Shown here in pieces: positions 16,040 to 27,200 of a stretch of DNA of 64,000 nt (its first letter is position 1; each line of letters begins with the position of its first letter). The DNA comes from Thysanoteuthis rhombus (taxonomy: Eukaryota > Mollusca > Cephalopoda > Oegopsida > Thysanoteuthidae), in contig OY735237.1 of NCBI GenBank assembly GCA_963457665.1, positions 1,216,001-1,280,000 of the forward strand, in the 5' to 3' direction. Below the pieces are notes generated by a model that worked only from the letters and a program-made list of their open reading frames with translations, ran no database searches and was not told where the DNA came from. The translations under genes were made by a program, and so were the position numbers.

Positions 16040-17700
16040 AGATGTGGTTTGAATAAATGAATCAAGATTTTGTTTGAATGAATGAATCAAGATGTAGTTA
16101 TAATAAGGGAATTAAGATGTTGTTTGAATATATGAATAAAGATGTAGTTTGAATAGATGAATCAAGATGTGGTTTGAATAAATGAATCAAGATATTGTTC
16201 GAATGAATGAATCAAGATGTAGTATGAATAAGGGAATGAAGATGTAGTTTGAATAAATGAATCAAGATTTAGTTTGAATAAAAGAATCAAGATTTTGTTT
16301 GAAGAAATGAATTAAGATGTAGTTTGAATTAAGGAATTAAGATATTGTTTGAATAAAGGAATGAAGATGTTGTTTGAATAAATGAATCAAGATGTTGTTT
16401 GAATAAATGAATCAAGATATTGTTTGAATGAATGAATCAAGATGTAGTTTGAATAAGGGAATTAAGATGTAGTTTGAATAAATGAATCAAGATGTAGTTT
16501 GAATAAAAGAATCAAGATGTGGTTTGAATAAATGAATCAAGATTTTGTTTGAATGAATGAATCAAGATGTAGTTATAATAAGGGAATTAAGATGTTGTTT
16601 GAATATATGAATAAAGATGTAGTTTGAATAGATGAATCAAGATGTGGTTTGAATAAATGAATCAAGATATTGTTCGAATGAATAAATCAAGATGTAGTAT
16701 GAATAAGGGAATGAAGATGTAGTTTGAATAAATGAATCAAGATTTAGTTTGAATAAAAGAATCAAGATGTAGTTTGAATAAATGAATCAAGATGTTTGAA
16801 TAAATGAATCAAAATGTAGTTTGAATAAATGAATAAAGATGTAGTTTGAATAAATGAATCAAGATGTAGTTTGAATAAAAGAATCAAGATGTGGTTTGAA
16901 TAAATGAATCAAGATTTTGTTTGAATGAATGAATCAAGATGTAGTTATAATAAGGGAATTAAGATGTTGTTTGAATATATGAATAAAGATGTAGTTTGAA
17001 TAGATGAATCAAGATGTGGTTTGAATAAATGAATCAAGATATTGTTCGAATGAATGAATCAAGATGTAGTATGAATAAGGGAATGAAGATGTAGTTTGAA
17101 TAAATGAATCAAGATTTAGTTTGAATAAATGAATCAAGATTTTGTTTGAAGAAATGAATTAAGATGTAGTTTGAATTAAGGAATTAAGATATTGTTTGAA
17201 TAAAGGAATGAAGATGTTGTTTGAATAAATGAATCAAGATGTTGTTTGAATAAATGAATCAAGATATTGTTTGAATGAATGAATCAAGATGTAGTTTGAA
17301 TAAGGGAATTAAGATGTAGTTTGAATAAATGAATCAAGATGTAGTTTGAATAAAAGAATCAAGATGTGGTTTGAATAAATGAATCAAGATTTTGTTTGAA
17401 TGAATGAATCAAGATGTAGTTATAATAAGGGAATTAAGATGTTGTTTGAATATATGAATAAAGATGTAGTTTGAATAGATGAATCAAGATGTGGTTTGAA
17501 TAAATGAATCAAGATATTGTTCGAATGAATGAATCAAGATGTAGTATGAATAAGGGAATGAAGATGTAGTTTGAATAAATGAATCAAGATTTAGTTTGAA
17601 TAAAAGAATCAAGATGTAGTTTGAATAAATGAATCAAGATGTTTGAATAAATGAATCAAAATGTAGTTTGAATAAATGAATAAAGATGTAGTTTGAATAA
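16040..17700. repeat. 847-bp higher-order repeat near the right end of the 25-bp array
   Basis: A block with GTTATAATAAGGG, GAATATATGAATAAAG and TTGTTCGAATGAAT variants recurs. The TTCGAATGAAT landmark is at about 16199, 16675, 17046 and 17522. The 16199/17046 and 16675/17522 pairs are both 847 bp apart, so a two-part block was duplicated as a unit. Confidence 0.75.
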
Positions 17701-18065
17701 ATGAATCAAGATGTAGTTTGAATAAATGAATCAAGATTTTGTTCGAAGAAATGAATCAAGATGCAGTTTGAATAAATGAATCAAGATGTAGTTTGAATAA
17801 ATGAATCAAGATGTAGTTTGAATAAATGAATGAAGATGTTGTTCGAATAAATGAATCAAAATGTAGTTTGAATAAATGAATCAATATGTTGTTTGAATAA
17901 ATGAATTAAGATGTAGTTTGAATAAATGAATCAATATGTTGTTTGAATAAATGAATTAAGATGTAGTTTGAATAAATGAATGAAGATGTTGTTTGAATAA
18001 ATGAATCAATATGTAGTTTGAATAAATGAATTACGATGCACTCTGAATCAATGAATCAATATGTC

Positions 18066-18276
18066 TTTTAAATTTCATCAGAATTTTTTAATAATCGAAA
18101 CAAGGATGATTATCAAAAGTTTTGATTATCGGAAAAAAATCTTTTTTTTTTTTAAAAATAGTAAGTAGATTTTGCTAATTTGGCAATTTCACTGTTTTTG
18201 CATAACACCCCATTCCCATATATATATATATATATACATATATACATATATAATTATAATTAAATAATTGTTACAT
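18066..18276. other. AT-rich junction with short (TA)n tract
   Basis: Unique AT-rich DNA between the satellite and the first dispersed repeat. It holds an A/T homopolymer patch near 18140-18165 and a (TA)n tract at about 18219-18255. I see no gene. Confidence 0.6.
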
Positions 18277-18345
18277 CCACAGACAGCTGTTTTGTTGTAT
18301 TACAACTCTTTAGTTTGGCTATAGACTATCCTTTATACAAGCCCG
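18277..18345 (-). mobile_element. degenerate Penelope-like terminus with hammerhead-like relic
   Basis: Read on the minus strand, this matches the better-preserved copies at 48208-48247 and 52652-52868: CATCCACAGACAGCTG next to a TA tract, then a stem II-like stretch, then GGCTATAGAC. The GAAA box and the CTGANGA box are both mutated here, so ribozyme activity is not expected. The family assignment rests on the other copies. Confidence 0.5.
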
Positions 18346-18349
18346 CCCC

Positions 18350-19400
18350 CAATCCTTCGGGATCAAAGTGTATCACTGTTCAACAGCATAGACCAAGGAG
18401 TCGGTAATGACACTTTCCTGCTGGATGTGCTGGAGAGGGTGTTTGTCAAAGACCGAGTGTGCCGGTCCAATGCGTTAGCCCATGAGGTTTTACTGAGGCT
18501 TCGCAGTGCTAGGTGCATTTGGGAGCGTTTGGACTCGTCCTTAGGCTCTCCTATTAATACACGGCCCAGCTGCGGAGGGTCAGTTTCCCTGGAACAGCAC
18601 TGCTCCATTGCACCTAACGGAGCGGGTTCCCTGGTGGACGTTTTCGTGGCGGAGGTTGCTTTGGTTTCTAAGCAAACTGTATCTGCGCCGGTTGGAGCCA
18701 TTTTTGGAAGGGTGTTTTCCTATTCTCCCACGTTAAGCTCGAAATTGTGTCATATTTTTCTGTGGTGGGACAGTAAATAAATAGCACTCCCAATTCTTCG
18801 GGATCAAAGTGTAGTACCTGTCAAAGGGTAGAGCCTGAGGCGCAGGTACTGACACTTGCCTGTCAAAAGGGCCGGAGATTGGGTTGAGGGTGGCTTCAAA
18901 GACAGATTGCGCCGGTGCAATGCGTTAGCTAATGAGGTTTTACTGAGGCTACGCATTGCTACCTGCATCGGGGAGCCTTTGGACTCGTCTTTGGGCTCTC
19001 TTATTATTACTCGGCCCAGCTGCAGGGAATATGGTACCCCAGGGAAGCACTGCTCCATTGCATTTAGAGGAGCAGGTCCCAAAATGGATACTTTCGATGC
19101 GGACGTTGTTTTAGCTTCTACGGTCGCTTAGCAATCAAAGTTGCGTCGGCTGGAGACATTTTTGGATGGAGGGCTCCTATTCTTCCCACGTTAAGCTCGA
19201 ACTTGCGTCACATTTTGCTGTGGTGGGACAGCAAATAAAAATAGCGCCCCGGGGCAGCACTGCTCCATTGCACTTAAGATGCAGGTCGGGATTGTCCTGA
19301 CATTTTTGTGGCGGAGGTTGTTTTAGCAACTACGGTCGCTTGGCAGCTCAAGTCACGTCGGCTGGAACCATTTTTGGATGGATGGATCCTATTTTCCCCA
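18350..19400. repeat. 430-450-bp tandem repeat, about 2.5 copies
   Basis: Copy 1 is about 18350-18789, copy 2 about 18790-19235 and a partial copy about 19240-19400. Shared landmarks are TTCGGGATCAAAGTG, CAATGCGTTAGC, TGAGGTTTTACTGAGGCT, CACTGCTCCATTGCA and TGTGGTGGGACAG. The GC content is clearly higher than the flanks. Open frames on both strands (117 and 112 residues in copy 1, 91 and 92 in copy 2) do not agree on one protein, so I treat this as a noncoding mobile or satellite-like repeat. The family is not recognised. Confidence 0.75.
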
Positions 19401-19470
19401 TGTTAAGCTCGACATGTGATTCGGTTGGTGATGATCTTTGTGAAAAGTTTGTATACACAGTTCAGTAGGC

Positions 19471-20340
19471 TTATAGGCCTATAGTTGTTGAGGTCTTTCG
19501 GGTTTCTTTTTTATATAAAAGCATCATGATAGCAGTGTTCCAATCGTCTGGGACGTTACTGTGTTTTAGACACAAGTTGAAGAGGACGGCCAGTTTCCTA
19601 GTGATGATTTTACCTGCTTTTCGGAGTAGGTCGATGGTGACGTTGTCTGGTCCAGGGGCAGTTCCTTTCTTCGTCTGTTTAATGGCTTCTTTCACCTCCC
19701 ACTGGGTTACTTTCGGGAAGTCCTCGAGTTGATTGCTCATGTGTTGTGTATCTTGCTCATTGTTTTGTAGTCCCTGTTTGGACAAATAAAGTTTTTGGTA
19801 GAATTCTTTGGCACGTTCGACAATCCTATCTTTGTCTGTTGTTAGGTTTCCATTTTCCTCGAGTATGCTAGTTATTTGCCTTCGTCCCGAGTTGAGGAGT
19901 TTGTTTATAGCTTTGAAGCTCCAACCTTTTTCAAGAGTTGATTCAATGACTGCCGTCGTGTATCTCCTTCTGTCTTCCCTTCGTTTCTTCTTGATCAATT
20001 TGTTTAGTTCAGCCTCTTCAATTTTCTCTCTCGTTGTTGTCGGTGGCTTGAGGTTTCTGCGTTTTTCCATGAGATTTCTAGTTTCATCCGAGATTTTGCT
20101 AATGGGTTGTTTGCTCATTGGCTTGAATGTAGAGGCTACTTCAATTATTGACGCTGTCAATTTGTTGCTTAGTTCGTTGATGTTGGTGTTGTCTTGTTCA
20201 GTAAGAATTCTGAATCTGTTTTTCAATTCAAGCTTGAAAGATTGAACGTGCTCTTTTGGTATGTTTAGAGGCTGCGGTTTTGCATGGAACATTTTCCTGC
20301 GTTCTTTATTGGTGTTTATTTGTACTTTACATCGTACCAT
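19471..20340 (-). pseudogene. LINE ORF segment: linker and N-terminal reverse transcriptase
   Basis: An open stretch of 289 codons on the minus strand. It begins right after the endonuclease stop, so its methionine start is only the first ATG after that stop and not a real initiation site. It has a lysine/arginine-rich linker (KKKRREDRRR near residue 115), then SILEENGNLTTD and KEAIKQTKKGTAPGPDN, the conserved entry to the RT fingers of RTE/Jockey-type elements. The RT active-site motifs lie beyond the truncation. Non-functional. Confidence 0.85.
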
Positions 20341-20850
20341 TCAGTGGTCGCTGCCTACATTGACTTGATTTAAGACTTGGATGTCCTTGACGATATCGTT
20401 TTTGTCCGTTAGGATGTAGTCTATTTCGTTCCTTGCTTCGTGATTGGGGCTCTTCCAAGTCCATTTCCTATTGGGTCCTTTCTTGAAGAAGGTGTTCATG
20501 ATTTTGAATCCATTAGCCGTTGCAAAGTTTACAAGATCTTCTCCTCTCTCGTTGCATATTTCGTATCCAAATTTGCCGCAATTTTCATTTCCTTGTCCTA
20601 CCTGTGCGTTGAAGTCTCCCATGATAACATTGAAGTGTTTTCTGGTGTCTTGGAGTAGGGAGTTCAAGTCATCATAGAAGTTGTCTATTTCCTGTTGGGT
20701 TGATTGCGAAGTGGGAGCGTAGACTTGGATTATATTGAGTTTGTATCGTTTTGAAAGTTGTATTGTGACGCTAACTACTCGGTCAGAGACGGCTTTGAAG
20801 CCAATTACATTGTCTTTGAGGTCCTTATTGATGAGAAAGCCTACTCCACT
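20341..20850 (-). pseudogene. LINE ORF segment: endonuclease/exonuclease/phosphatase-type domain
   Basis: The minus-strand frame continues upstream of the RT segment. GDFNAQVG is the conserved Asp/Asn pair of the exonuclease-endonuclease-phosphatase fold, and the terminal SDH is the His-containing motif. An in-frame TGA at 20341-20343 separates it from the RT segment, and a TAA near 20850 separates it from the most N-terminal part (20851-21035). The domain would nick target DNA for target-primed reverse transcription in an intact element. Confidence 0.85.
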
Positions 20851-21039
20851 TTATTTTACTTCCTCTTTTCCGTAGCTATAAAGAAGATGTCTGCTTCTCC
20901 GTTCGATTAGTTCTTCTCCGTGTCTTCTTATCTCACTAATGCTTATGATGTCCCATTTGACATTTCTGATTTCACTTTCTAGATCAGTTAGGTGCATGTC
21001 AGTTAACAGTGTTGAAGAGTGCGTCAGTTCCAACATGAG

Positions 21040-21400
21040 CAAACTTGGATTATGCATTGCCACCAACACCTCAATAACCATCACAGATTTGGTAAACAAA
21101 CCACCACTAAAATCCCCATCACCCGAAACCGGCGTTTACGCAGTTCCACACAAGAACTGTGACAATATCTACATCGAAGAGATATCAAAACCTTTCAAGA
21201 ATATATGAACACAGGAGAGCCCTTAGACTGGATGAAAAGACAAATGCACTGATTAAACACAGAAACACACCACACAACCACAATTTCAACTTTAACAAAA
21301 CCAATCTCATGAAAAATATGCATGACTCCACGATACGTAGATGAATTGAAGCAGCCCTCATATACCAATGCATATAATTATACAAAGGTATGGACACTTT
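21040..21400 (+). mobile_element. Penelope-like element remnant: GIY-YIG endonuclease region
   Basis: The plus-strand frame reads ITDLVNKPP, then ETGVYAVPHKNCDNIYIEE, then EHRRALR, NALIKHRN and, after a stop, IEAALIYQ. This is the order of PLE GIY-YIG endonucleases: GVY for GIY, a Cys-containing loop, YIE for YIG, the EHRRA basic helix and a C-terminal KEALE-like motif. The YIG glycine is replaced, the GVY frame ends in a stop, and no reverse transcriptase precedes it because the LINE truncates it on the left. A dead fragment. Confidence 0.7.
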
Positions 21401-22541
21401 TAGGATGCAAACCCCCACTGCATTGATTTTGAACCTGAATCACATAAATACAACCCATTACAACATTAGCATAAAAAGAATCAGCTAATACCCAACAGTC
21501 CATGTAATAGAACAGTATAAGCATACACGCATACCAACCCTTCAAAAAAAGAAAAAAAGAAATCCCACCCACCATCAATCAAAAGAGATAAAAGGATTAA
21601 AAAAACAACACACTCTACTCTCAACCGCCCACATATGTCAACACAATTCATTAAATGCTAGACACCACCACTCGATTCTAAAAGAAGCATAAAAAAAAAG
21701 AAAAAACCCACAGTATAACAAACCTTCCCTAAGGAAAAACAATTTTCATTCTGGACCCCCGTTTCACTGCCCTTTCTTATCTAAGACGAGCCCAACACTC
21801 ATAGACACAAACACCCGCTGACCCTTCCTCTAACAGACCTTTCATGTTTCAGATCAAACTTGACTCTCACCAACACAGATACAAACACCTCCACCTCTGC
21901 TTCTAAAAAACAAAACCACAACACAGATATATCCTCATTTCTTTCCTCAACCTCAAACATGAAAACAGCACACAATTTTCTCGACACTGCGGTGAGTTTC
22001 TTTATAGAAGACAGTCGTATAAATGCATCGAAACATACCCACATGATAATGAATATTTTTCCAGATGTAACACTTTCCACTCAAGTTTTTCTCTTCACCT
22101 TCAAAATTGTCCCTTCCATCAAAATTTTGTCGGATTACTTCACACCCACAAAATAAAAAACAAAACAAAACAAAAACAAAAAACAAAAACGAATAAAAAC
22201 ATATACATATATACTAATAACTTATTAAATTATTGCTAGGAATATTGTGTTGCTTTAATCCAGTCTTTTTTGATCTCTTTAGACTATAGGAAATAACTTT
22301 CAGGTTTCAAGGAAATCAATAAAAATTTTACATGTACAGCTGACAACATACATTACGTTCAAAATTTTATACATACTTGCCAATTATTCAGCTAGTATAT
22401 TTATTGAACAGTGTGATCTTTTTCTTTTTTCTCTGTCCATAACAATAGACACTTAAATGTAACAATTTTGTGGTCAGAATATCTCGTACCCATAATTTGA
22501 AACTATTAACTCATCTATTTTGTTTTGGTTATTTATCCCTA

Positions 22542-22614
<73 letters not shown>

Positions 22615-23130
22615 TCTATTATTATTATTATTATTGATACATTGTATTGTGATAGATAGGGCTACATCAGTCTGATTTCATGCGACTCTATTTACTTAAA
22701 AAACGAACTTTTCGATGCAGTTTCTATTAAAATCACCTCTTTGATCAAGCTGGAAGGTGAAAAATGTTAGTGTAATGAACTTGATTTATATACTACTATT
22801 TTCTGTACTGTTCACTTAGTTATATATACATATATATATACTTAGTAGAAATGACACGAAAGCAAGTCACGTCTGTTGTTATACTCACTTATCCCTCATC
22901 GTTTTTTGGTAAACAACGTGAATAAGCCCAGATTAAAATATTTAGATCCTATGTAGTATAAAATCCATGTACAATATATTATGGTAAAACCCTGTATAGA
23001 ATGCATGTTTTGTGCATCATAAAGCAACGGACTGTTTTTTAATAGATATACAGACACTGGTGTAGTGCTGTGGGACTACATTTACAAGGTGTTTCTTTTC
23101 TTCTTTTTTTAAGAAAGGGAGTGGTATTTC
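21400..23130. other. gene-poor interval with (ATT)n microsatellite
   Basis: The first part (to about 21700) may be the decayed 3' tail of the PLE remnant. The rest is AT-rich without a convincing exon. Short overlapping frames at 21799-22186 on both strands show no recognisable domain. A pure (ATT)n tract lies at about 22541-22634 and short TA tracts near 22823. Confidence 0.5.
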
Positions 23131-23134
23131 AGTT

Positions 23135-23205
23135 TATGTTAGTCACCAGCCTGGTCTCAACCAGGGACCTAACGCTGGCAATCTTGTGAGTTATGACAGT
23201 CATAG
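23135..23205 (-). mobile_element. SINE-like dispersed repeat, copy 1
   Basis: GTTAGTCACCAGCCTGG, TCTCAACCAGGGACC and CTTGTGAGTT match the segment at 39900-39970. On the minus strand a GGTTGAGACC-type sequence resembles a pol III B box. I call it SINE-like because of the copy number and this box only. Confidence 0.4.
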
Positions 23206-23219
23206 ATTAAAGAAAAAAC

Positions 23220-23285
23220 CTGGGGGCAGAGCTCTTACAACAACAACAATAATAATAATGATAATAATAATAGTAATAATAATTT
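23220..23285. repeat. (CAA)n/(TAA)n simple repeat
   Basis: Runs of CAA followed by AATAAT and GATAAT variants. A simple-sequence tract, often seen at the 3' end of retroelements. Confidence 0.8.
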
Positions 23286-23289
23286 GCAT

Positions 23290-23690
23290 TTTCACACCAA
23301 GTCATCACTGGGGACTGGGTGACAGCAAGTCTCCTTGAGTCTTCGGCTCTTTTCTTCACGCTCTCACAGTCCACAGCAGTGCTGTGGATTACGATTTCAC
23401 ACCAGTTGCCTGGTGGTTATTGCTTGAGGCTGTAAGTCTCCTCGGTTTTTCAGCCCTCCTCCTTCTTCCCATATCGTGCTCCACTGTGATTTGTGCCGCC
23501 CTCACCATGCCATTTTCTTGTCTGTTAGGCCATTGCTAACAGCTGGGGTCATAGGTCTCATATTTCCAATACTCCCCTCAGTATTCTTGATGTCCCCAGT
23601 AGAACTGTGGTCTGTATAGTCTCAATCCTTCCTCTTATCCCCAGTTTCTGTAATCTCATTTTCAGTTCAGTAGACTGTAAACCTCATAAC
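23290..23690 (-). mobile_element. probable degenerate 3' end of a second type of LINE
   Basis: The minus-strand reading includes KMRLQKLGIRGRIETIQ followed by TVLLGTSRILRGVLEI. This resembles the C-terminal tail seen after the reverse transcriptase in some animal non-LTR retrotransposons (LLGT-RILRKVL type). Stops and shifts break the frame. It is not part of the RTE family elsewhere in the window. I recognise the motif from memory only. Confidence 0.4.
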
Positions 23691-24049
23691 TAGTAACCTC
23701 ATAAACAAGAAAAGAAAAATGGGACCAGAAAAACTATATGGATAATTTAAAAGATGAGAGATTATGGACATGACTACACGAAGGAAACATGAAGAGAGTA
23801 ACAGAATAGCTCATTATGGCAGCCTAAAGCAAATGCATCAGGACAAAAACTATATCATGGCAAAAATCGACAGAATCCAAACAAACAGTAAATGCTGCCT
23901 ATGCAAAGAACTTTCAGTCTTTTCTTGTTTATTGTGCTGCTCCTTCGTTTGTTACTTTATTGTTGTTGTTCGTTGCGCTGCTTCGGGCGCTTCTCATAAT
24001 GTCCTCACTGTTTGCTTGCAAATACTTTTCTAATCCTATTTTGGCCTTT

Positions 24050-24250
24050 AACAAACACATCGATATCTATGCTGATAATGTCTTGTATGGATGAATTCAA
24101 TCCTGGATTCGATCCCAGCTGAAATCAGGGAGTCAGTCACAATGCCAACAATCTATACATTATCTATGCAGATATCAACAAGAAAGAAAAATTGAGAGAA
24201 AAAAAAAAGAATGGCTTCAAATGGTCCGAATCAATTTGTTATGAATGGGA
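24050..24250 (+). pseudogene. broken copy of the receptor tail exon, 5' portion
   Basis: This segment aligns with 49988-50125 in exon 6 of the receptor gene. Both have GATATATATGCTGATAATGTCTT-type sequence (here with ATATC), then CGATCCCAGCTGAA, GAGTCAGTCA and AAGAAAGAAA. The copy reads IDIYADNVLYG and then hits TGA where the gene has lysine. An insertion near 24150 shifts the frame further. Homology starts around 24050 with no splice acceptor, membrane exon or ectodomain before it, so only the tail exon (or part of it) was duplicated. The array begins directly after it. Confidence 0.82.
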
Positions 24251-27200
24251 ACACTTCTCAAAGAGAGGGGATGCAAACCATGTTGCAGTGAATGAAATCC
24301 GTTCAAAGGGTTCGAAATCATGTTGTAGTAAACGGGGACTCAGCTCTGAGGGTACCTAAATCATGTTATAGTGAATGTAGACTCTGCTCAAAATGGGCCT
24401 AAGTAATGTAATAGTAGTGAATGGAGACTCTGCTGGATGGGGCCGAAATCATGTTGTAGTGAATAGATACTCTGCTCAAGGGGACCCAAATAATGTTGTA
24501 GTGAATGGAGACTCTTTTTTGGGGGGAGGGATCCAAATCATGTTGTACTTGATGGAAACTGCTCAAGGGGGCCCAAATCATATTGCAGTAAATGGAAACT
24601 CTTTTTTTGGGAGGGGGGTCAAAATCACGTTGTAGTGAATAGACACCCCGTTCAAGTGGCCCCTAATCATGTTGTAGTGAATGGAGACTCTGCTCGAAGG
24701 GGGCTTAATTATGTTGTAGTGAATGGAGACTTTGTCCACAGTGTGTGTATGTGGGGGGGGGAACTGAAATAATGTTGTAGAAGTGAATGGAGACTCTGCA
24801 CAAAAGGGCCCTAATCATGTACTGAATGGAGACTCTGCTAAAGTGGGGCCTAATCATGTTGTAGTAGTGAATGGACACTCTGCTTGAGGGGGCCCAAATC
24901 ATGTTGTAGTAGTGAATGAAGACTGCTTGAGGGGGCCCAAATCATGTTGTAGTGAATGGAGACTCTGCTAGAGGGGGCCCAAATCATGTTGTAGCAGTGA
25001 ATGGAGACTCTGCTCGAGGGGGGCTCAATTATGTTGTAGTGAATGGAAACTTTGTCCACAGTGTGTGTGTGTGTGGGGGGGGGAACTGAAATATTGTTGT
25101 AGTAATGAATAGAGACTCTGCTTCATGAGGGCCTAAATCATGATGTAGTAGTGAATGGAGACTCTGCAATAAAGGGCCCTAATCGTGTACTGAATGGAGA
25201 CTCTGCTCAAATAAGGCCTAAATCATGTTGTAGTAATGAATGGAGACTCTGCACAAAGGGGCCCTAATCATGTACTGAATGGAGACTCTGCTCGTAGGGG
25301 CCCAAATCATGTTGCACTGAATGGAGACTCTGCTCCAGGGAGGCGTAAATTAAGTTGTTGCAGTGAATGGTGACTCTACACAAAGGGGCCCTAATTATGT
25401 GGTGATTTGAGACTCTGCTCGAAGGGAGCACAAATTATGTGCTAGTGAATGGAGACCCTGCTTAGAGCATGCCTAAATCATGTTGTAGTGAACAGACACT
25501 CTGTCTGGATGGACCACGTACATGATGTATAAATGGAGACTCTGCTCGAAGGGAACACAAATCATGTGGTAGTGAATGGAGACCCTGCTCAGAGCATGCC
25601 TAAATCATGTTGTAGTGAACGGAGACTCTGTCTAGACGGACCCAGAACATGATGTATGAATGGAGACTCTGCTCGAAGGGAGCACAAATCATGTGGTACT
25701 GAATGGAGACCCTGCTCAGAGCGTGCCTAAATCATGTTGTAGTGAACGGACACTCTGTCTGGATGGACCAAGAACATGATGTATAAATGGAAACTCTTCT
25801 CAAAGGGAGCACTAATCATGTGGTAGTGAATGGAGACCCTGCTCAGAGCGTGCCTAAATCATGTTGTAGTGAACGGAGACTGTCTGGATGGACCCAGAAC
25901 ATAATGTATGAATGGAGACTCAGCACGAAGGGAGAAAATATCATGTGGTAATGAATGGAAACCCTGCTCAGAGCGTGCCTAAATCCTGTTGTAGTGAACG
26001 GACACTCTGTCTGGATGGACCATGAACATGATGTATGAATGGAGACTCTGCTCGAAGGGAGCACAACTCATGTGGTAGTGAATGGAGACCCTGCTCAGAG
26101 CGCGCCTAAATCATGTTGAAGTGGACGGACCCTCTGTCTGGATGGACCCAGAACATGATGTATGAATGGAGACTCTGCTCGAAGGGAGCCCAAATCATGT
26201 CGTAGTGAATAAAGACCCTGCTCAGAGCGTGCCTAAATCCTGTTGTAGTGAACGGACACTCTGTCTGGATGGACCCTGAACATGATGTATGAATGGAGAC
26301 TCTGCACGAAGGGAGCACAAATCATGTGGTAGTGAATAGAGACCCTGCTCAGAGCATGCCTAAATCATGTTGTAGTGAACAGAGACTCTGTCTGGATGGA
26401 CCCAGAACATGATGTTTGAATGGATACTCTGCACGAAGGGAGAACATATCATGAGGTAGTGAATGGAGACCCTGCTCAGAGCGTGCCTAAATCATGTTGT
26501 AGTGAACGGTCACTCCGTCTGGATGGACCCAGAACATGATGTATGAATGGGAACTCTGCACAAAGGGAGCACAAATCATGTTGAAGCGAACGGAGAATCT
26601 TTCTGGATGGACCCAGAATGTGATGTATAAATGGAGACTCTGCTCGAAGGGAGCACAAATTAAGTGGTAGTGAATGGAGACCCTGCTCAGAGCGTGCCTA
26701 AATCATGTTGTAGTGAACAGAGACTCTGTCTGGATGGACCAAGAACATGATGTTTGAATGGAAACTCTGCACGAAGGGAGAACAAATCATGTGAAAGTGA
26801 ATGGAGACCCTGCTCAGAGCGTGCCTAAATCATGTTGTAGTGAACAGACACTCCGTCTGGATGGACCAAAAACATGATGTATGAATGAAAACTCTGCTCG
26901 AAGGGAGCAAAAATCATGTGGTAGTGAATGGAGACCCTGCTCAGAGCGTGCCTAAATCATGTTGTAGTGAATGGAGACTCTGTCTGGATTGACCAAGAAC
27001 ATGATGTTTGAATGGAAACTCTGCACGAAGGGAGCACAAATTATGTGGTAGTGAATGGAAACCCTGCTCAGAGCGTGCTTAAACCATGTTGTAGTGAACG
27101 GAGACTCTCTCTGGATGGACCCAGAACGTGATGTATGAATGGAAAATCTGCACAAAGGGAGCACAAATCATGTGGTAGTGAACGGAAACCCTGCTCAGAG

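Larger units (their letters stand above)
1..18065. repeat. 25-bp tandem satellite array (left part of an 18+ kb array)
   Basis: Roughly 720 head-to-tail units of about 25 bp fill this stretch and run off the left edge. Each unit starts TGAATCAAGATGTAG and ends with a variant of TTTGAATAAA. Common variants are GAAGATGTTG, AAGATGTCG, TTGAATTAA and a shifted form with ATTTTTTATGAAG. C is rare on the plus strand. Unit length is 1 modulo 3, so three units (75 bp) make a 25-codon cycle. This explains the 67-92 residue minus-strand frames rich in IHLFK and FIQTTS, which I do not regard as genes. The array decays from about 17990 and ends near 18065. Higher-order duplications inside it are listed separately. 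Confidence 0.97.
19385..21035 (-). mobile_element. RTE-like non-LTR retrotransposon, 5' two-thirds, 3'-truncated
   Basis: On the minus strand the reading runs from an apurinic-type endonuclease into the N-terminal part of a reverse transcriptase. The endonuclease shows WDIISISEIRR near the start, then VYAPTSQ, GDFNAQVG and a terminal GSDH. The RT part has APGPDNVTIDLLRKAG and ends just after the region where related copies read YKLFSKIITN. The catalytic box and the 3' end are missing. Only two stops interrupt the endonuclease-to-RT reading: one near 20850, and one at 20341-20343 that looks like CGA to TGA. The copy is therefore fairly young but dead. Similar pieces lie at 37000-38530, 43575-44558 and 55890-56185. 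Confidence 0.88.

Noticed and set aside
1..18065. CRISPR-like regular repeats
   Set aside because: Units are contiguous without unique spacers, and the DNA is eukaryotic.
18066..18120. Centromere or telomere signal at the satellite edge
   Set aside because: No telomeric hexamer; nothing in the sequence alone shows centromere function.
18363..19131. Open frames of 91-117 residues in the 430-bp repeat
   Set aside because: Both strands are open and the two copies do not conserve one frame at their ends. No domain recognised.
23764..24033. Hydrophobic stretch LLCCSFVCYFIVVV as the membrane exon of the duplicated receptor
   Set aside because: No similarity to exon 5, no acceptor or donor in the right phase, and homology to the gene starts only at about 24050.
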